DNA of 40,683 nucleotides. It comes from Planctomycetaceae bacterium. Lineage in GTDB: Bacteria; Planctomycetota; Planctomycetia; Pirellulales; Pirellulaceae. The position numbers were made by a program, and so were the translations under genes. Where the stretch lies: the NCBI GenBank assembly GCA_012729315.1, contig JAAYDI010000201.1:1-40683 (forward strand), in the 5' to 3' direction. The notes below the pieces were generated by a model, which made no database searches, had not been told where the DNA came from, and saw nothing but the letters and a program-made list of their open reading frames with translations. Below are positions 31,562 to 40,132 of this stretch, piece by piece. Numbering within the stretch: the first letter of the stretch is position 1; every line of letters starts with the position of its first letter.

Positions 31562-33541
31562 ATGTGCGCCGCCTTGAACCCTGCCCAACAGCAAGCCGTC
31601 TCGACACTCTCCGGGCCGCTGTTGGTGCTGGCGGGTGCGGGCACCGGCAAGACCCGAGTGGTGACGTTCCGCATTGCGGAACTCATCCGGCACGGGGCGG
31701 TTCCCGAGCGGATTCTGGCGGTCACGTTCACCAACAAAGCGGCTGCGGAGATGCAGGAGCGGGTGGCGAAGCTGTTGGGCAGGCGCCGCGCATCGCGCCC
31801 GCAGGTGTCGACCTTCCACGCGCACAGCATGAAGGTCCTGCGGAGGCACATTCACCGCCTGGGGTACCCGGATCGCTTCGCGATCTGCGACCGGGGTGAC
31901 CAGGAGAGCATCGCGCGATCGGTGCTCCGCGACATCCGGGTCGGTACTCAGGCGATGCGCCCCGGCGACCTGTTGTACCAGATCAGCAGCTGGAAGTCGC
32001 ACTGCGTGCGGCCAGCGCAGGCGGCGGCGCTGGCACAGACCGACAAGGAACACCTGGCCGCGCTGGGCTATCGCCGCTATCAACAGATGCTCCGGAACGC
32101 CGCGGCCGTCGATTTCGACGACATTCTGCTCTGCACCGAGGATCTGTTCTCTCAGTTCCCCGACGTGCTGCAGCAGGAGGCGGGGTTGTTTGACCACCTG
32201 CTGGTGGACGAGTACCAGGACACGAATGCCAGCCAGTACCGCATCGTCCGGGCACTGGCCGCAGAGCACCGGAACCTGTGCGTGGTGGGCGATGACGACC
32301 AATCGATCTACGGCTGGCGCGGCGCGGAAGTGGAGCACATCCTGCGCTTCACACGCGACTGGCCTGACGCCACCGTGGTGCGACTGGAGACGAATTACCG
32401 CAGCACGGCCGCCATTCTGGAACACGCCAATCGACTGATCGCCTGCAACCTGGTGCGGCACGCCAAGGTGCTGCGGGCCGACCGCCCCGGCGGTACGCCG
32501 CCCCGCATCCTCCAGTGCAAGGACGAAGTGGAGGAGGCGAAGATGGTCGTGGATGACATCCGGCGGCAGTGCCGCGAGCCGGGGGTCGAGCCGGGTGACA
32601 TCGCGGTCCTGTTCCGCACCAACGAACAGCCGCGGCCGTTTGAGGCGGAAATGCGGCGGCAGAAGGTCCCGTATGTGCTGATCGGCGGCACGTCGTTCTT
32701 TGATCGCAAGGAGGTGCGTGACATCCTGGCTTACGTCCGCCTGCTGGTCATGCCGCGCGACGATACGGCGCTGTTGCGGATCATCAACACCCCCCCGCGC
32801 GGCATCGGCTCCAAGACCATCGAAACGCTGGTGCAGCGGGCCGTGCAGCAGAACTGTCATGTGTGGGACGTGGCGGGCCAGGCAGAGGTGTCCCCGGCGC
32901 TGCCCGACAAGGCCGTCGCCGCGCTGCACCAGTTCATCGCGCTCGTGCAGGGCTATCAGCGTCAGGTCCACGCCCGCAACCGCCCGCTGGCCGAACTGGT
33001 ACACGACCTGATCGAGACGATCCACTACCGGGTGGAACTCGAGCGGCAGTACGACGACGAAAACGACCGGCAGACGAGGTGGGAATCGGTCCAGGACGTG
33101 GTCAATGCGCTGGCCGACTACGAGGCGAAGGCGGAGCAGCCGAACCTGGTGGAATTCCTCGACGACGTCACCCTCACGGGGCGCGAATTCGATCAGGACA
33201 AGGCGAGCAAGCTGCGCCGCAGCGCCGTATCGCTCATGACGCTCCACAGCGCCAAGGGACTGGAGTTCCCGCGCGTCTTCCTGGTCGGTATGGAAGAGGG
33301 CATCCTGCCGCATCACCGCAGCGTGGAGGACGATCGGGCCGTCGACGAGGAGCGGCGCCTGTGTTACGTCGGCATCACCCGCGCGCAGGAATTGCTCACC
33401 TTCTCCCTGGCGCTGACCCGTCGCAAATGGGGTAAACCACGCCCGACAGTCCCCAGCCGCTTCCTGTATGAACTGACCGGCCAGCAGCGCGCCGCACCGC
33501 GCGGCGAGAGCAGCCGGCACCGCGGCCGCAGACGGCGCTAG
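31562..33541 (+). CDS. UvrD/Rep/PcrA-family DNA helicase
   Basis: ATP-dependent 3'-5' DNA helicase of superfamily 1, 659 residues, closest in length to Rep. Motifs run in order: NPAQQQAV (Q motif), GAGTGKT (25-31, Walker A), AVTFTNKAAAEM, VDEYQDT (215-221, Walker B), GDDDQSIYGWRGA (243-255), ETNYRS, SVSLMTLHSAKGLEF-type motif V, and LCYVGITRA. The C-terminal Tudor-like extension of PcrA/UvrD is absent, and the end is Arg-rich. It acts in repair or in restarting replication. The ATG at 31562 has TAGGATC upstream; an earlier start at 31517 has no support. Confidence 0.93.
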   Translation: MCAALNPAQQQAVSTLSGPLLVLAGAGTGKTRVVTFRIAELIRHGAVPERILAVTFTNKAAAEMQERVAKLLGRRRASRPQVSTFHAHSMKVLRRHIHRLGYPDRFAICDRGDQESIARSVLRDIRVGTQAMRPGDLLYQISSWKSHCVRPAQAAALAQTDKEHLAALGYRRYQQMLRNAAAVDFDDILLCTEDLFSQFPDVLQQEAGLFDHLLVDEYQDTNASQYRIVRALAAEHRNLCVVGDDDQSIYGWRGAEVEHILRFTRDWPDATVVRLETNYRSTAAILEHANRLIACNLVRHAKVLRADRPGGTPPRILQCKDEVEEAKMVVDDIRRQCREPGVEPGDIAVLFRTNEQPRPFEAEMRRQKVPYVLIGGTSFFDRKEVRDILAYVRLLVMPRDDTALLRIINTPPRGIGSKTIETLVQRAVQQNCHVWDVAGQAEVSPALPDKAVAALHQFIALVQGYQRQVHARNRPLAELVHDLIETIHYRVELERQYDDENDRQTRWESVQDVVNALADYEAKAEQPNLVEFLDDVTLTGREFDQDKASKLRRSAVSLMTLHSAKGLEFPRVFLVGMEEGILPHHRSVEDDRAVDEERRLCYVGITRAQELLTFSLALTRRKWGKPRPTVPSRFLYELTGQQRAAPRGESSRHRGRRRR

Positions 33542-33843
33542 GCCTCTGCACACTCGGCGCTTCGCATCAGCGCGTCGCCAATCGACTTTTGGGACTACTC
33601 GACATTCTCCAGGTTCCCTAGTTTATCCTCAGCCATCCGTCTCGCCTTGTTCGGCGCCAAATCGCCATTTTCGCAGTTTCCTGCCTGAGTTAAACTACGT
33701 TAAACTACGCAGCTAACATGCGCCTTCAGGATGGGCGACTGTGGTGCGCGCCGCGCGGTGTGGTGGCATGTACCGGGTGGTGGTCGACGGTCGGTCCGAG
33801 GGGAAATCTGGGTGCAAGGAAGTTTGCGTGCAAGGAGGTGCCG
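33542..33843. other. Non-coding gap before the SbcD-like gene
   Basis: About 300 bp with no gene. It contains a tandem 10-bp direct repeat at 33689-33708 and two GTGCAAGGA motifs (33811 and 33829), the second being the ribosome binding site of the next gene. The segment before 33690 is relatively AT-rich and may hold the promoter. Confidence 0.5.
33689..33708 (+). repeat. Tandem direct repeat GTTAAACTAC
   Basis: Two perfect consecutive copies of the 10-mer GTTAAACTAC lie about 135 bp before the SbcD-like start. The one-helical-turn period fits an operator bound by a regulator on one DNA face, but no regulator is known. Confidence 0.6.
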
Positions 33844-35070
33844 ATGTCTGACCTGTTATTTCGCTTCTTGCATGCGGCCGACTTCCGGTTGGACACTCCC
33901 CTGCACGGTGTAGCGGAGGTTCCCGATGCGATCAGCCGGTGGATGATTGACGCGCCCTACGTGGCGGCGGAGCGTGTCTTTGACGCGGCGATTCAGGAGC
34001 AGGTGAAGCTGGTCGTGCTGTCGGGCAACCTGTTGGACCTTGTTGAGCCGCATCCGCGCGCGATCTGTTTTGTGCGTGACCAGTTGGCTCGGCTTGCGGG
34101 TCATGGTGTGACGGTCTGTTGGGCGGGCGGCGTGCGGGACGGTGGTGGCCAATGGCCGGCGTCGATCGCGTTGCCGCCATCAGTGCATCATTTCCAGGCG
34201 GCGGCGGTAGACACGCTGGCGTTGGAGAAGCAGCTCGAGTTCCCGTTGACCGTGGTGGGGCGCAGCGGGGGTGAGAATACGGCGATCCGGGCGTCGGATT
34301 TCTTCGTGGAGGCCCGCGAGTCGTTTCTGGTGGCTGTGACGTGTGGTGAGGCGGACGGTGCTGTGTTGGCGATGCAGCCGATCGACTACTGGGCGCTGGG
34401 GGGGCGCAACGAGCGCAAGACGCTGGCCACGGAGCCGCACACGGTGCACTATCCGGGCACGCCGCAGGGCCGGCAGCCGATGGCGGTGGGCCCGTACGGT
34501 TGCACCATCGTGGACATCCTGGCGTCGCGGCAGGTGCGTCTGCGGTTCGTGTCGTGCGAGGCGGCGCGCTGGCAGCATGAACGCGTGCTGGTGTCTTCGG
34601 GCACTGTGTGGGAAGACTTGGAGCAGAAGCTGGCGGAACGGATACAGGATCTGCGCGCGCAGCAGCCGAATGGCCCGCTGTTGACGCGCTGGACGCTGGT
34701 GGCGACCGACGTGGCGGAGGATCCGGCGGTCTGGCGGGAGCTGCGCGAGCGGACCGACAAGTGGCTGCGCAAGCAGGCGGCCAGCCAGTCCGATCCCTGC
34801 TGGCCGCTGGCGGTGGACGTGGAGATTCCCGATCGCATCACGGCCGCGTCCTACAAGGAAGACACGCTGTTGGGTGACTACCTGCGGGCGATCCGGCAGC
34901 TGCAAGATTCCCCGCAGCCCGCGGATTTGAGTGCGGTCAGCGCGCTTGGCGCCGGTGTACCGGAGATGCAGTGGGTGACGGATTTGTCGGATCCAGCCGT
35001 ACGTGCGCAGGTGCTGCAGGAGGCGGCGGAAATGGGGGCCGCACTGTTACGTGGCGAGAAGATGGTCTAA
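33844..35070 (+). CDS. SbcD/Mre11/YhaO-like protein lacking nuclease motifs
   Basis: A 408-residue protein with the outline of the SbcD/YhaO calcineurin-like phosphoesterase. It is recognisable from FLHAADFRLDTPLHG, RVFDAAIQE, VKLVVLSGN, PIDYWALGG, VHYPGTPQGRQP and VGPYGCTIVDI. The metal-binding residues are mostly gone: the first motif D-x-H is ADFR (Asp13, Arg15), GDxxD is GNLLD (Asn62), GNHD is replaced by WAGGVRD (93-99), and the late GHxH is ALGGRNER (184-191). I therefore predict no nuclease activity. The C-terminal 170 residues are helical, like the SbcC-binding part. AAGGAGG precedes the ATG at 33844. The YhaN-like ATPase gene follows after 79 bp, so they probably form a complex. Confidence 0.75.
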   Translation: MSDLLFRFLHAADFRLDTPLHGVAEVPDAISRWMIDAPYVAAERVFDAAIQEQVKLVVLSGNLLDLVEPHPRAICFVRDQLARLAGHGVTVCWAGGVRDGGGQWPASIALPPSVHHFQAAAVDTLALEKQLEFPLTVVGRSGGENTAIRASDFFVEARESFLVAVTCGEADGAVLAMQPIDYWALGGRNERKTLATEPHTVHYPGTPQGRQPMAVGPYGCTIVDILASRQVRLRFVSCEAARWQHERVLVSSGTVWEDLEQKLAERIQDLRAQQPNGPLLTRWTLVATDVAEDPAVWRELRERTDKWLRKQAASQSDPCWPLAVDVEIPDRITAASYKEDTLLGDYLRAIRQLQDSPQPADLSAVSALGAGVPEMQWVTDLSDPAVRAQVLQEAAEMGAALLRGEKMV

Positions 35071-35149
35071 CGTGCCGTCCGAGCCAGAAGATGGCGTGGC
35101 ATGTCGCGCGGGCAGGGCCCGTGGCGGTTGACGGCGGAGGCAAAGCTCG

Positions 35150-38100
35150 ATGAAAGTCAACAACCTACACGTGGACGGATTCGGCGTCTGGACCGGGCTC
35201 GATCTGCAGGCGCTGTCTCATCGCGTGACCATCGTGTTTGGCGCCAACGAGACCGGCAAGACTACCCTGATGCAGTTCATCCGCACCATGTTCTACGGCT
35301 TCTCGCCGGAACGGCGCGGACGCTACCTGCCCCCCGTCCACGGCGGCCGCGCCGGCGGTTCGCTGGATCTGCATGCCACGCACGGAGCGTTGCAGATCCA
35401 GCGGCACCTGGATCGTCTGGGCGAGCCGGACGAAGAAGAATCGCTGCGTGTGCAGTCGGCGGACGGTACCCAGGTATCGGTTTCGTTGCTCAGCCACCTG
35501 CTGGCCGGCGTCGACGAAGCCACGTTCACCAATGTGTTCGCTGTCGGCCTGCGCGAGCTGCAGGAACTCGGCACGCTCGACGACACGAAAGCGGCTGACC
35601 TGCTCTACAAGCTGACGACCGGCCTGGACCGCGTGTCCCTGATCGACGTCATGCGGGATCTGGATGCCGTGCGGCGGTCGCTGTTCGATCCGCAGGATGA
35701 TGCCAGTCGCATACCGGCGCTGATGCAGCGCCGCGCGCAACTGGAGACGCGGATCGCGGCCGTGTCGCATGAGGGTCGGCAATGGGTCGAACTGCAGACG
35801 CACATTGCCCAGCTGGACACGGAAGCGCGCGAGTTGGAGGAGCGTACCGGCGCGTGGGGCCAGGAACTCAAGGTGCTGGACATCGCGCTCCGCGTGCGCG
35901 ACCTGTGGTCCACCCGCCGCACGCTCCGCCAGCAACTGGACGCCATTGGCCAGCTGCGCGACGTGCCGGACACGGCGCTCAAACGGCTGGAATCCCTGCG
36001 GGAGGAGGCGGCGCAGTACGAGCGGGAGGTGGCGGAGCTGCAGCGCCGGCGGCGGGAGTTCCGGCGCGAAGTCGCGGGGCAACCCATCAATCGCGCGCTG
36101 TGGGCCCAGGCGCCCCACATCGAAACGTTGGTGGAAATGGGGCCGTGGCTGGCAACGCTCCAGTCGCAAGTCGACCAGACGCGGATCGAGACGCGTAGTA
36201 TGGAGACGCGTCTGACCGCCTCGTCGGGCAAACTGGGGCTGCGCGGCGAGACGGGGCACCAACAGCTGCCGGAGCTGTCCCCCGGTGCGCTGGCCGCGCT
36301 CCAGCGTCCTGCGCGGGTGGCGCGCGAGGAAATGCAGCGGCTCAAGGAGACGCAGGCCGAACACGAGGTGGCCCAACGGGAACTGGTCGAACTGACTGCC
36401 CAGGTCGAGACGGCGCTGCTCGACCGCGGCCATGACAGCCTGACCGAGGCAGTGGAAGTGGCTGGTTCGGCGGTCAGCCGGCTGCGGCGCCGTGTGCAGC
36501 TCGACGCGCGGCTCGAACAGCTGTCGCGGCAGTGGACCAGTGCCCGGCGTGAGCGCCGGACACTGCTCGAAGAACAGGTCCTGTCGCCGCCGACGTTGGC
36601 CTGGCTCGGCGTGCCCTTCGTTGTGGGTGCCGCCCTGCTGGTCGGCGGGCTGGTGTGGTCGCAGGCCGCGATGCTGGGCTGGCCGATGGCCGCGCTGGGT
36701 TTGTTCGGCTGGCTGGCCTCCGTCGTAGGCAAGATCTCCCTGGAACGTGCCGCGGCGCGGGAACTGGAGGGGTGTGACAGCCAGCTGGAAACGCTCAAGT
36801 CACAGCTCCGGCAGGCGCGCCAGGAGCAGACCGAGCTCGACGCCCAGCTACCGCCCAGCAGCGGCACCCTGGACGTGCGGCTGGCGACGGCCGAGAGAGA
36901 GTTGACGCGTCTGGAGGAATTGCTGCCGCTGGAAGCCAACCTGCAGGCCGCACGGCAACGCGCGCTGGCCGCCGAACGGCGGGTCGAACAGCTGGAAGGG
37001 ACGGTCAAGGAAGCCCAAACACGCTGGCGCACCGCGCTGCGGCAGCTGCACCTGCCCGAAGACATGTCGCCGCAGGAGGTCAAGCAGCTGGCCGACGGCA
37101 CGCGCCAGGTGCTCCAGTCGCGTCACGAACTGGACAACCGCCGCGAGGAACTCAGTGTCCGCGAACGCGAATTCCAGACACTCACTACACGCATCAACCA
37201 GCTGTCCGAGAAGGTCGCGCTGAACTACTCCAGTCCCGATCCCCAGGTGCAGCTGCAGCGTCTGGCCGCCGCCCTGGCCGAACAGCAGACACTCTACGAA
37301 CGCCGCCAGGAGTTGCGGCAGGAGGACCGGCGCACCCGCCGCCAGATCCGCCAGCTCTCCGCCAAACTCAAGAAATGCCAGGCCGAACGCCACGCGATCA
37401 TCTCCCACGCCGGCGTGCGCAACGAAAAGGAACTGCGCGATCTGCTGGCCCGGCTGGCCGAACGGCGCAAGCTGGTCGACGCCCTGCGCGATGCGAACAA
37501 CCAGTACGCCGCAGCGCTCGGCAAGGACAGCCCGGTCGCGCGGGTGGAGCAGGAACTCGCCGACCACCCGCCCCTCGCGCTGGAAGAACGCCGTGCTAGC
37601 CTCACACGCCAGACGAACGAGGCGCGCGCCCAGCTGGGACGTGTCCACCAGCGGCGCGGGGCGCTCGCCCAGCAATCCCAGGGATTGGTCCACGACCGCC
37701 GCCTGCCCGAACTCCAGGTGCAGCTCGGCTGCGTCGTCCACCAGCTGGAAGAAGCCGCCCGCCGCTGGCGCGTCCTGTCGGTCGTCGCGCATGTACTGGA
37801 GCTGGTCCGCGAAGTGTACGAAACACAGCGGCAGCCGCAGACGCTCCAGGATGCGTCCCGCTATTTCGCGGCGCTGACAGAAGGCCAGTACGTGCGGATC
37901 TGGACACCGTTGACCGACATGGCGCTGCGCGTCGATCTGGCCTCCGGCGAATCCCTGCCGCTCGACGTGCTGAGCAGCGGCACTCGGGAGGCGGTCTTCC
38001 TGAGTCTGCGCCTGGCGCTGGTCGCCGACTTCACCCGCCGTGGCATCGTGCTGCCACTGGTGCTCGACGACGTGCTGGTCAACTTCGACCGCCGACGCGC

Positions 38101-38674
38101 AAGCGCCGCCGCCGATGTGCTCTGCGACTTCGCCCGCCAGGGGCACCAGGTGCTGCTGTTCACCTGCCACGAACATATCGTCGAACTGTTCGCCGCGCGG
38201 CAGATCGAAATCCGCTGCCTGTCCGATCTGTGGTGCGCCGCGCCGGCCGAACCGCCGGCACCCGCCGAACCGCCCGTACCCGCCGAACCGCCGGAACCAG
38301 TCGCTGAACTGCCCACCACCCCGCCGGAACCGGTCGATATCGTCACGCACGACTACGATCCGCAGGCGGCGAGCAGCCCGGAGGCGGAGGCCGACTACCA
38401 GCTCGGTCGCGCTGAATCGGTCGTGCCCGATGCCTCCTTCGCTTACCTGCTGGAAACACCCGTCGATCAGGCGGAAGTCGATACCGATCTCGACGACGAT
38501 CACTTCGAGCAGTTGCCGGCCAGCCAGGAACCGGAATACTTCGAGCCGGAACTCGAGGACGACACGCCGGAGCCGGAGCCGGAGCCGGTCGAACGTCAGC
38601 CCACTCAACAGCGGTTCACCTGGGAATCACCCGAGCGCTGGTGGGAAACGGACCGCAGCAACGAGGCGGCCTGA
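35150..38674 (+). CDS. SbcC/Rad50/YhaN-like SMC ATPase with membrane hairpin
   Basis: A 1174-residue SMC-like ATPase. Walker A GANETGKTTL is at 31-40. The N-lobe (LPPVHGGRAGGSL, GLRELQELG) precedes two long coiled-coil arms. Between the arms, instead of a zinc hook, are two hydrophobic segments (about 483-527; WLGVPFVVGAALLVGGLVW, then LGWPMAALGLFGWLASVVG), as in YhaN proteins. The C-lobe carries the signature LSSGTREA (941-948) and Walker B LPLVLDDVLVNFD (968-980), then VLLFTCHEHI. A roughly 145-residue Pro- and acid-rich tail (PAEPP repeats, later EPEPEPV) is unusual. The ATPase motifs are intact, unlike the nuclease motifs of its partner. GGAGG precedes the ATG at 35150. It probably senses or holds DNA ends near the membrane. 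Confidence 0.85.
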   Translation: MKVNNLHVDGFGVWTGLDLQALSHRVTIVFGANETGKTTLMQFIRTMFYGFSPERRGRYLPPVHGGRAGGSLDLHATHGALQIQRHLDRLGEPDEEESLRVQSADGTQVSVSLLSHLLAGVDEATFTNVFAVGLRELQELGTLDDTKAADLLYKLTTGLDRVSLIDVMRDLDAVRRSLFDPQDDASRIPALMQRRAQLETRIAAVSHEGRQWVELQTHIAQLDTEARELEERTGAWGQELKVLDIALRVRDLWSTRRTLRQQLDAIGQLRDVPDTALKRLESLREEAAQYEREVAELQRRRREFRREVAGQPINRALWAQAPHIETLVEMGPWLATLQSQVDQTRIETRSMETRLTASSGKLGLRGETGHQQLPELSPGALAALQRPARVAREEMQRLKETQAEHEVAQRELVELTAQVETALLDRGHDSLTEAVEVAGSAVSRLRRRVQLDARLEQLSRQWTSARRERRTLLEEQVLSPPTLAWLGVPFVVGAALLVGGLVWSQAAMLGWPMAALGLFGWLASVVGKISLERAAARELEGCDSQLETLKSQLRQARQEQTELDAQLPPSSGTLDVRLATAERELTRLEELLPLEANLQAARQRALAAERRVEQLEGTVKEAQTRWRTALRQLHLPEDMSPQEVKQLADGTRQVLQSRHELDNRREELSVREREFQTLTTRINQLSEKVALNYSSPDPQVQLQRLAAALAEQQTLYERRQELRQEDRRTRRQIRQLSAKLKKCQAERHAIISHAGVRNEKELRDLLARLAERRKLVDALRDANNQYAAALGKDSPVARVEQELADHPPLALEERRASLTRQTNEARAQLGRVHQRRGALAQQSQGLVHDRRLPELQVQLGCVVHQLEEAARRWRVLSVVAHVLELVREVYETQRQPQTLQDASRYFAALTEGQYVRIWTPLTDMALRVDLASGESLPLDVLSSGTREAVFLSLRLALVADFTRRGIVLPLVLDDVLVNFDRRRASAAADVLCDFARQGHQVLLFTCHEHIVELFAARQIEIRCLSDLWCAAPAEPPAPAEPPVPAEPPEPVAELPTTPPEPVDIVTHDYDPQAASSPEAEADYQLGRAESVVPDASFAYLLETPVDQAEVDTDLDDDHFEQLPASQEPEYFEPELEDDTPEPEPEPVERQPTQQRFTWESPERWWETDRSNEAA

Positions 38675-38742
38675 ACGGCACGCGGCGGAGACCCCTCGGG
38701 TCACACGGCCATGCCAACGGCCGCGGGAACGCCGGTAGCGCC

Positions 38743-38776
38743 CCTCCCGCAGTACCCGTCCTCCCGCAGTACCCGT
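38743..38776. repeat. 17-bp tandem repeat
   Basis: CCTCCCGCAGTACCCGT occurs twice head to tail (38743-38759, 38760-38776) in the gap between the YhaN-like gene and the convergent secreted protein. Confidence 0.85.
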
Positions 38777-38803
38777 GGCGTTAGCGATTGGACATGCGTT
38801 CCC

Positions 38804-38839
38804 CACGCAGGCGCAGCACGTCACGCAGGCACAGCACAT
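38804..38839. repeat. 18-bp tandem repeat
   Basis: CACGCAGGCGCAGCACGT (38804-38821) is followed at once by a copy with two G-to-A changes (38822-38839). It is a second repeat in the same gap, unrelated in sequence to the 17-bp one. Confidence 0.8.
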
Positions 38840-38864
38840 CACAAGTCGCGGCCCGGCTCCAGCC

Positions 38865-39914
38865 TCAGGTCATGGAGGCCTGGGCCTCGTGGAGTTCGTC
38901 GCACACGTCGCGATAGCGGCGATAGGTACCGGATGCGATCCAGCCAAGATACAGGTTGGCGGCCAGCGAACCGAACAGTGCGAGGGCGGTGAAGACCAGG
39001 GGAGGCCAGGGATGTTGGGCTTGCAGTTCCCGCGCCCGCTCGTTGATCAGGCGTTCGGCTTCCTCTTTGTCGATGGTCGGCTTCTGAGCCGCGGCCTCGC
39101 GTTGATTGGCGGCGAACTGATTAAGCAGGTCGCGCGTCGTCGGCTGGTTTGGCGTCTGGTTCGACGCCATGGCGTCGATGGACGTCTGCGCATCCGGCTT
39201 GAGTCCCGCACCGCGAATCGGCTCGGGCAAGCCGGTTTCGGGACCGGCGGCTGGAACCGGAAAACTGCCGCCCGGAACCGCTGGCCAGGAGGTATTCGGC
39301 GCGGTGGGCACGGCGGCCGGTGCGTTCGGGACCTGCCAGCTCCCAGAGCCGGCCGGCGGCACTGCAGGCACGCTGGGCGTGTTGTTCGGGGGCGCCGAAT
39401 CGTACGAGGGCAACGGCGAGGTGGTGGGAGCCGTCGCACCGGGCAGCGCCCGATCGCCGGGACGCACCAGCACACTGGCCTTCCCATCCGGGCCAACCAG
39501 TGGCGGGGGGGGAGGCAGATTCAAGATTCCGGGGGTCTCGAGAGACGTGGCAGCCAGTCCGTCGGCCAGCGGCCCTGCCGCGACGGAACTGCTGCTCCCG
39601 TAGACCGTACCCGAGGTGGCCGTAACAGCCGGGCTCTGCGGGTCGCTGTCCGATGTGGACAACCGTGCGGGAGCGTTGTTAGCCGCCAGCACGCCTACGC
39701 GCGGAAGAGCGCCGGTCCCCACTTGAATGCGAAACCGGCGCACGTCGCGGGCGTCCGGATGGATCTCGCTCGTGATGGTCCGGCCATTCTTGAGCGCGTC
39801 GAGCATGGCGGGCTCGATCTGGATAATATACTCCAGCTGACCGTCGGACGCGGGCTGCCAGCCATAATCCACACCGACTGCCGCTAACGCCACCAGAATT
39901 GCGATTCCATTCAT
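38865..39914 (-). CDS. Secreted/membrane proline-rich protein, unknown family
   Basis: A 349-residue protein. An N-terminal signal-like segment (MNGIAILVALAAVGVDYGW) leads to a small conserved-looking domain of about 65 residues (LEYIIQIEPAMLDALKNG, then RRFRIQVGTGALPRVG). About 170 residues rich in Pro, Ala, Ser and Gly follow. A charged helix comes next (about 280-305; DKEEAERLINERAREL), then a membrane segment (about 310-330; PLVFTALALFGSLAANLYLGW) and a short cytoplasmic tail. This is an envelope-spanning linker architecture. I do not recognise a named family. The ATG at 39914 has TGGAG upstream, and TATACT about 30 bp before it may be the -10 box; the open frame to 40142 has no support. 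Confidence 0.65.
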   Translation of the reverse strand: MNGIAILVALAAVGVDYGWQPASDGQLEYIIQIEPAMLDALKNGRTITSEIHPDARDVRRFRIQVGTGALPRVGVLAANNAPARLSTSDSDPQSPAVTATSGTVYGSSSSVAAGPLADGLAATSLETPGILNLPPPPPLVGPDGKASVLVRPGDRALPGATAPTTSPLPSYDSAPPNNTPSVPAVPPAGSGSWQVPNAPAAVPTAPNTSWPAVPGGSFPVPAAGPETGLPEPIRGAGLKPDAQTSIDAMASNQTPNQPTTRDLLNQFAANQREAAAQKPTIDKEEAERLINERARELQAQHPWPPLVFTALALFGSLAANLYLGWIASGTYRRYRDVCDELHEAQASMT

Positions 39915-40039
39915 GCGACGACGACTCCAGAATGGGAGCTCCAAGTATAGTCCGGTCGCTATATTACGCCATGGTAACCGTTTTCGCCCCTCGGCGTAAA
40001 GATCGACCGGAAAGAGTCGCATGGTGGCATGCGGACCTC

Positions 40040-40068
40040 TTGTCGCGTGGCGGCACCGGCGGCACAAT
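40040..40068 (+). promoter_or_regulatory. Candidate promoter of the flippase-like gene
   Basis: TTGTCG (40040-40045), 17 bp, CACAAT (40063-40068), 65 bp before the GTG start at 40133. It is a moderate match only. Confidence 0.35.
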
Positions 40069-40132
40069 ACGGGGCCTGACGCGCAGGCATTGTCGTCTGC
40101 GACTGTGGAACCTGGTATGCGGGTAGGGCCCG

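Noticed and set aside
31031-33553. 840-codon minus-strand frame antisense to the helicase
   Set aside because: It overlaps the full helicase gene with all SF1 motifs and part of the TPR gene; the translation has no recognisable domain.
36848-38608. Long open frame antisense to the SMC ATPase
   Set aside because: A shadow of the coiled-coil coding strand; Gln/Leu-rich with no family signal.
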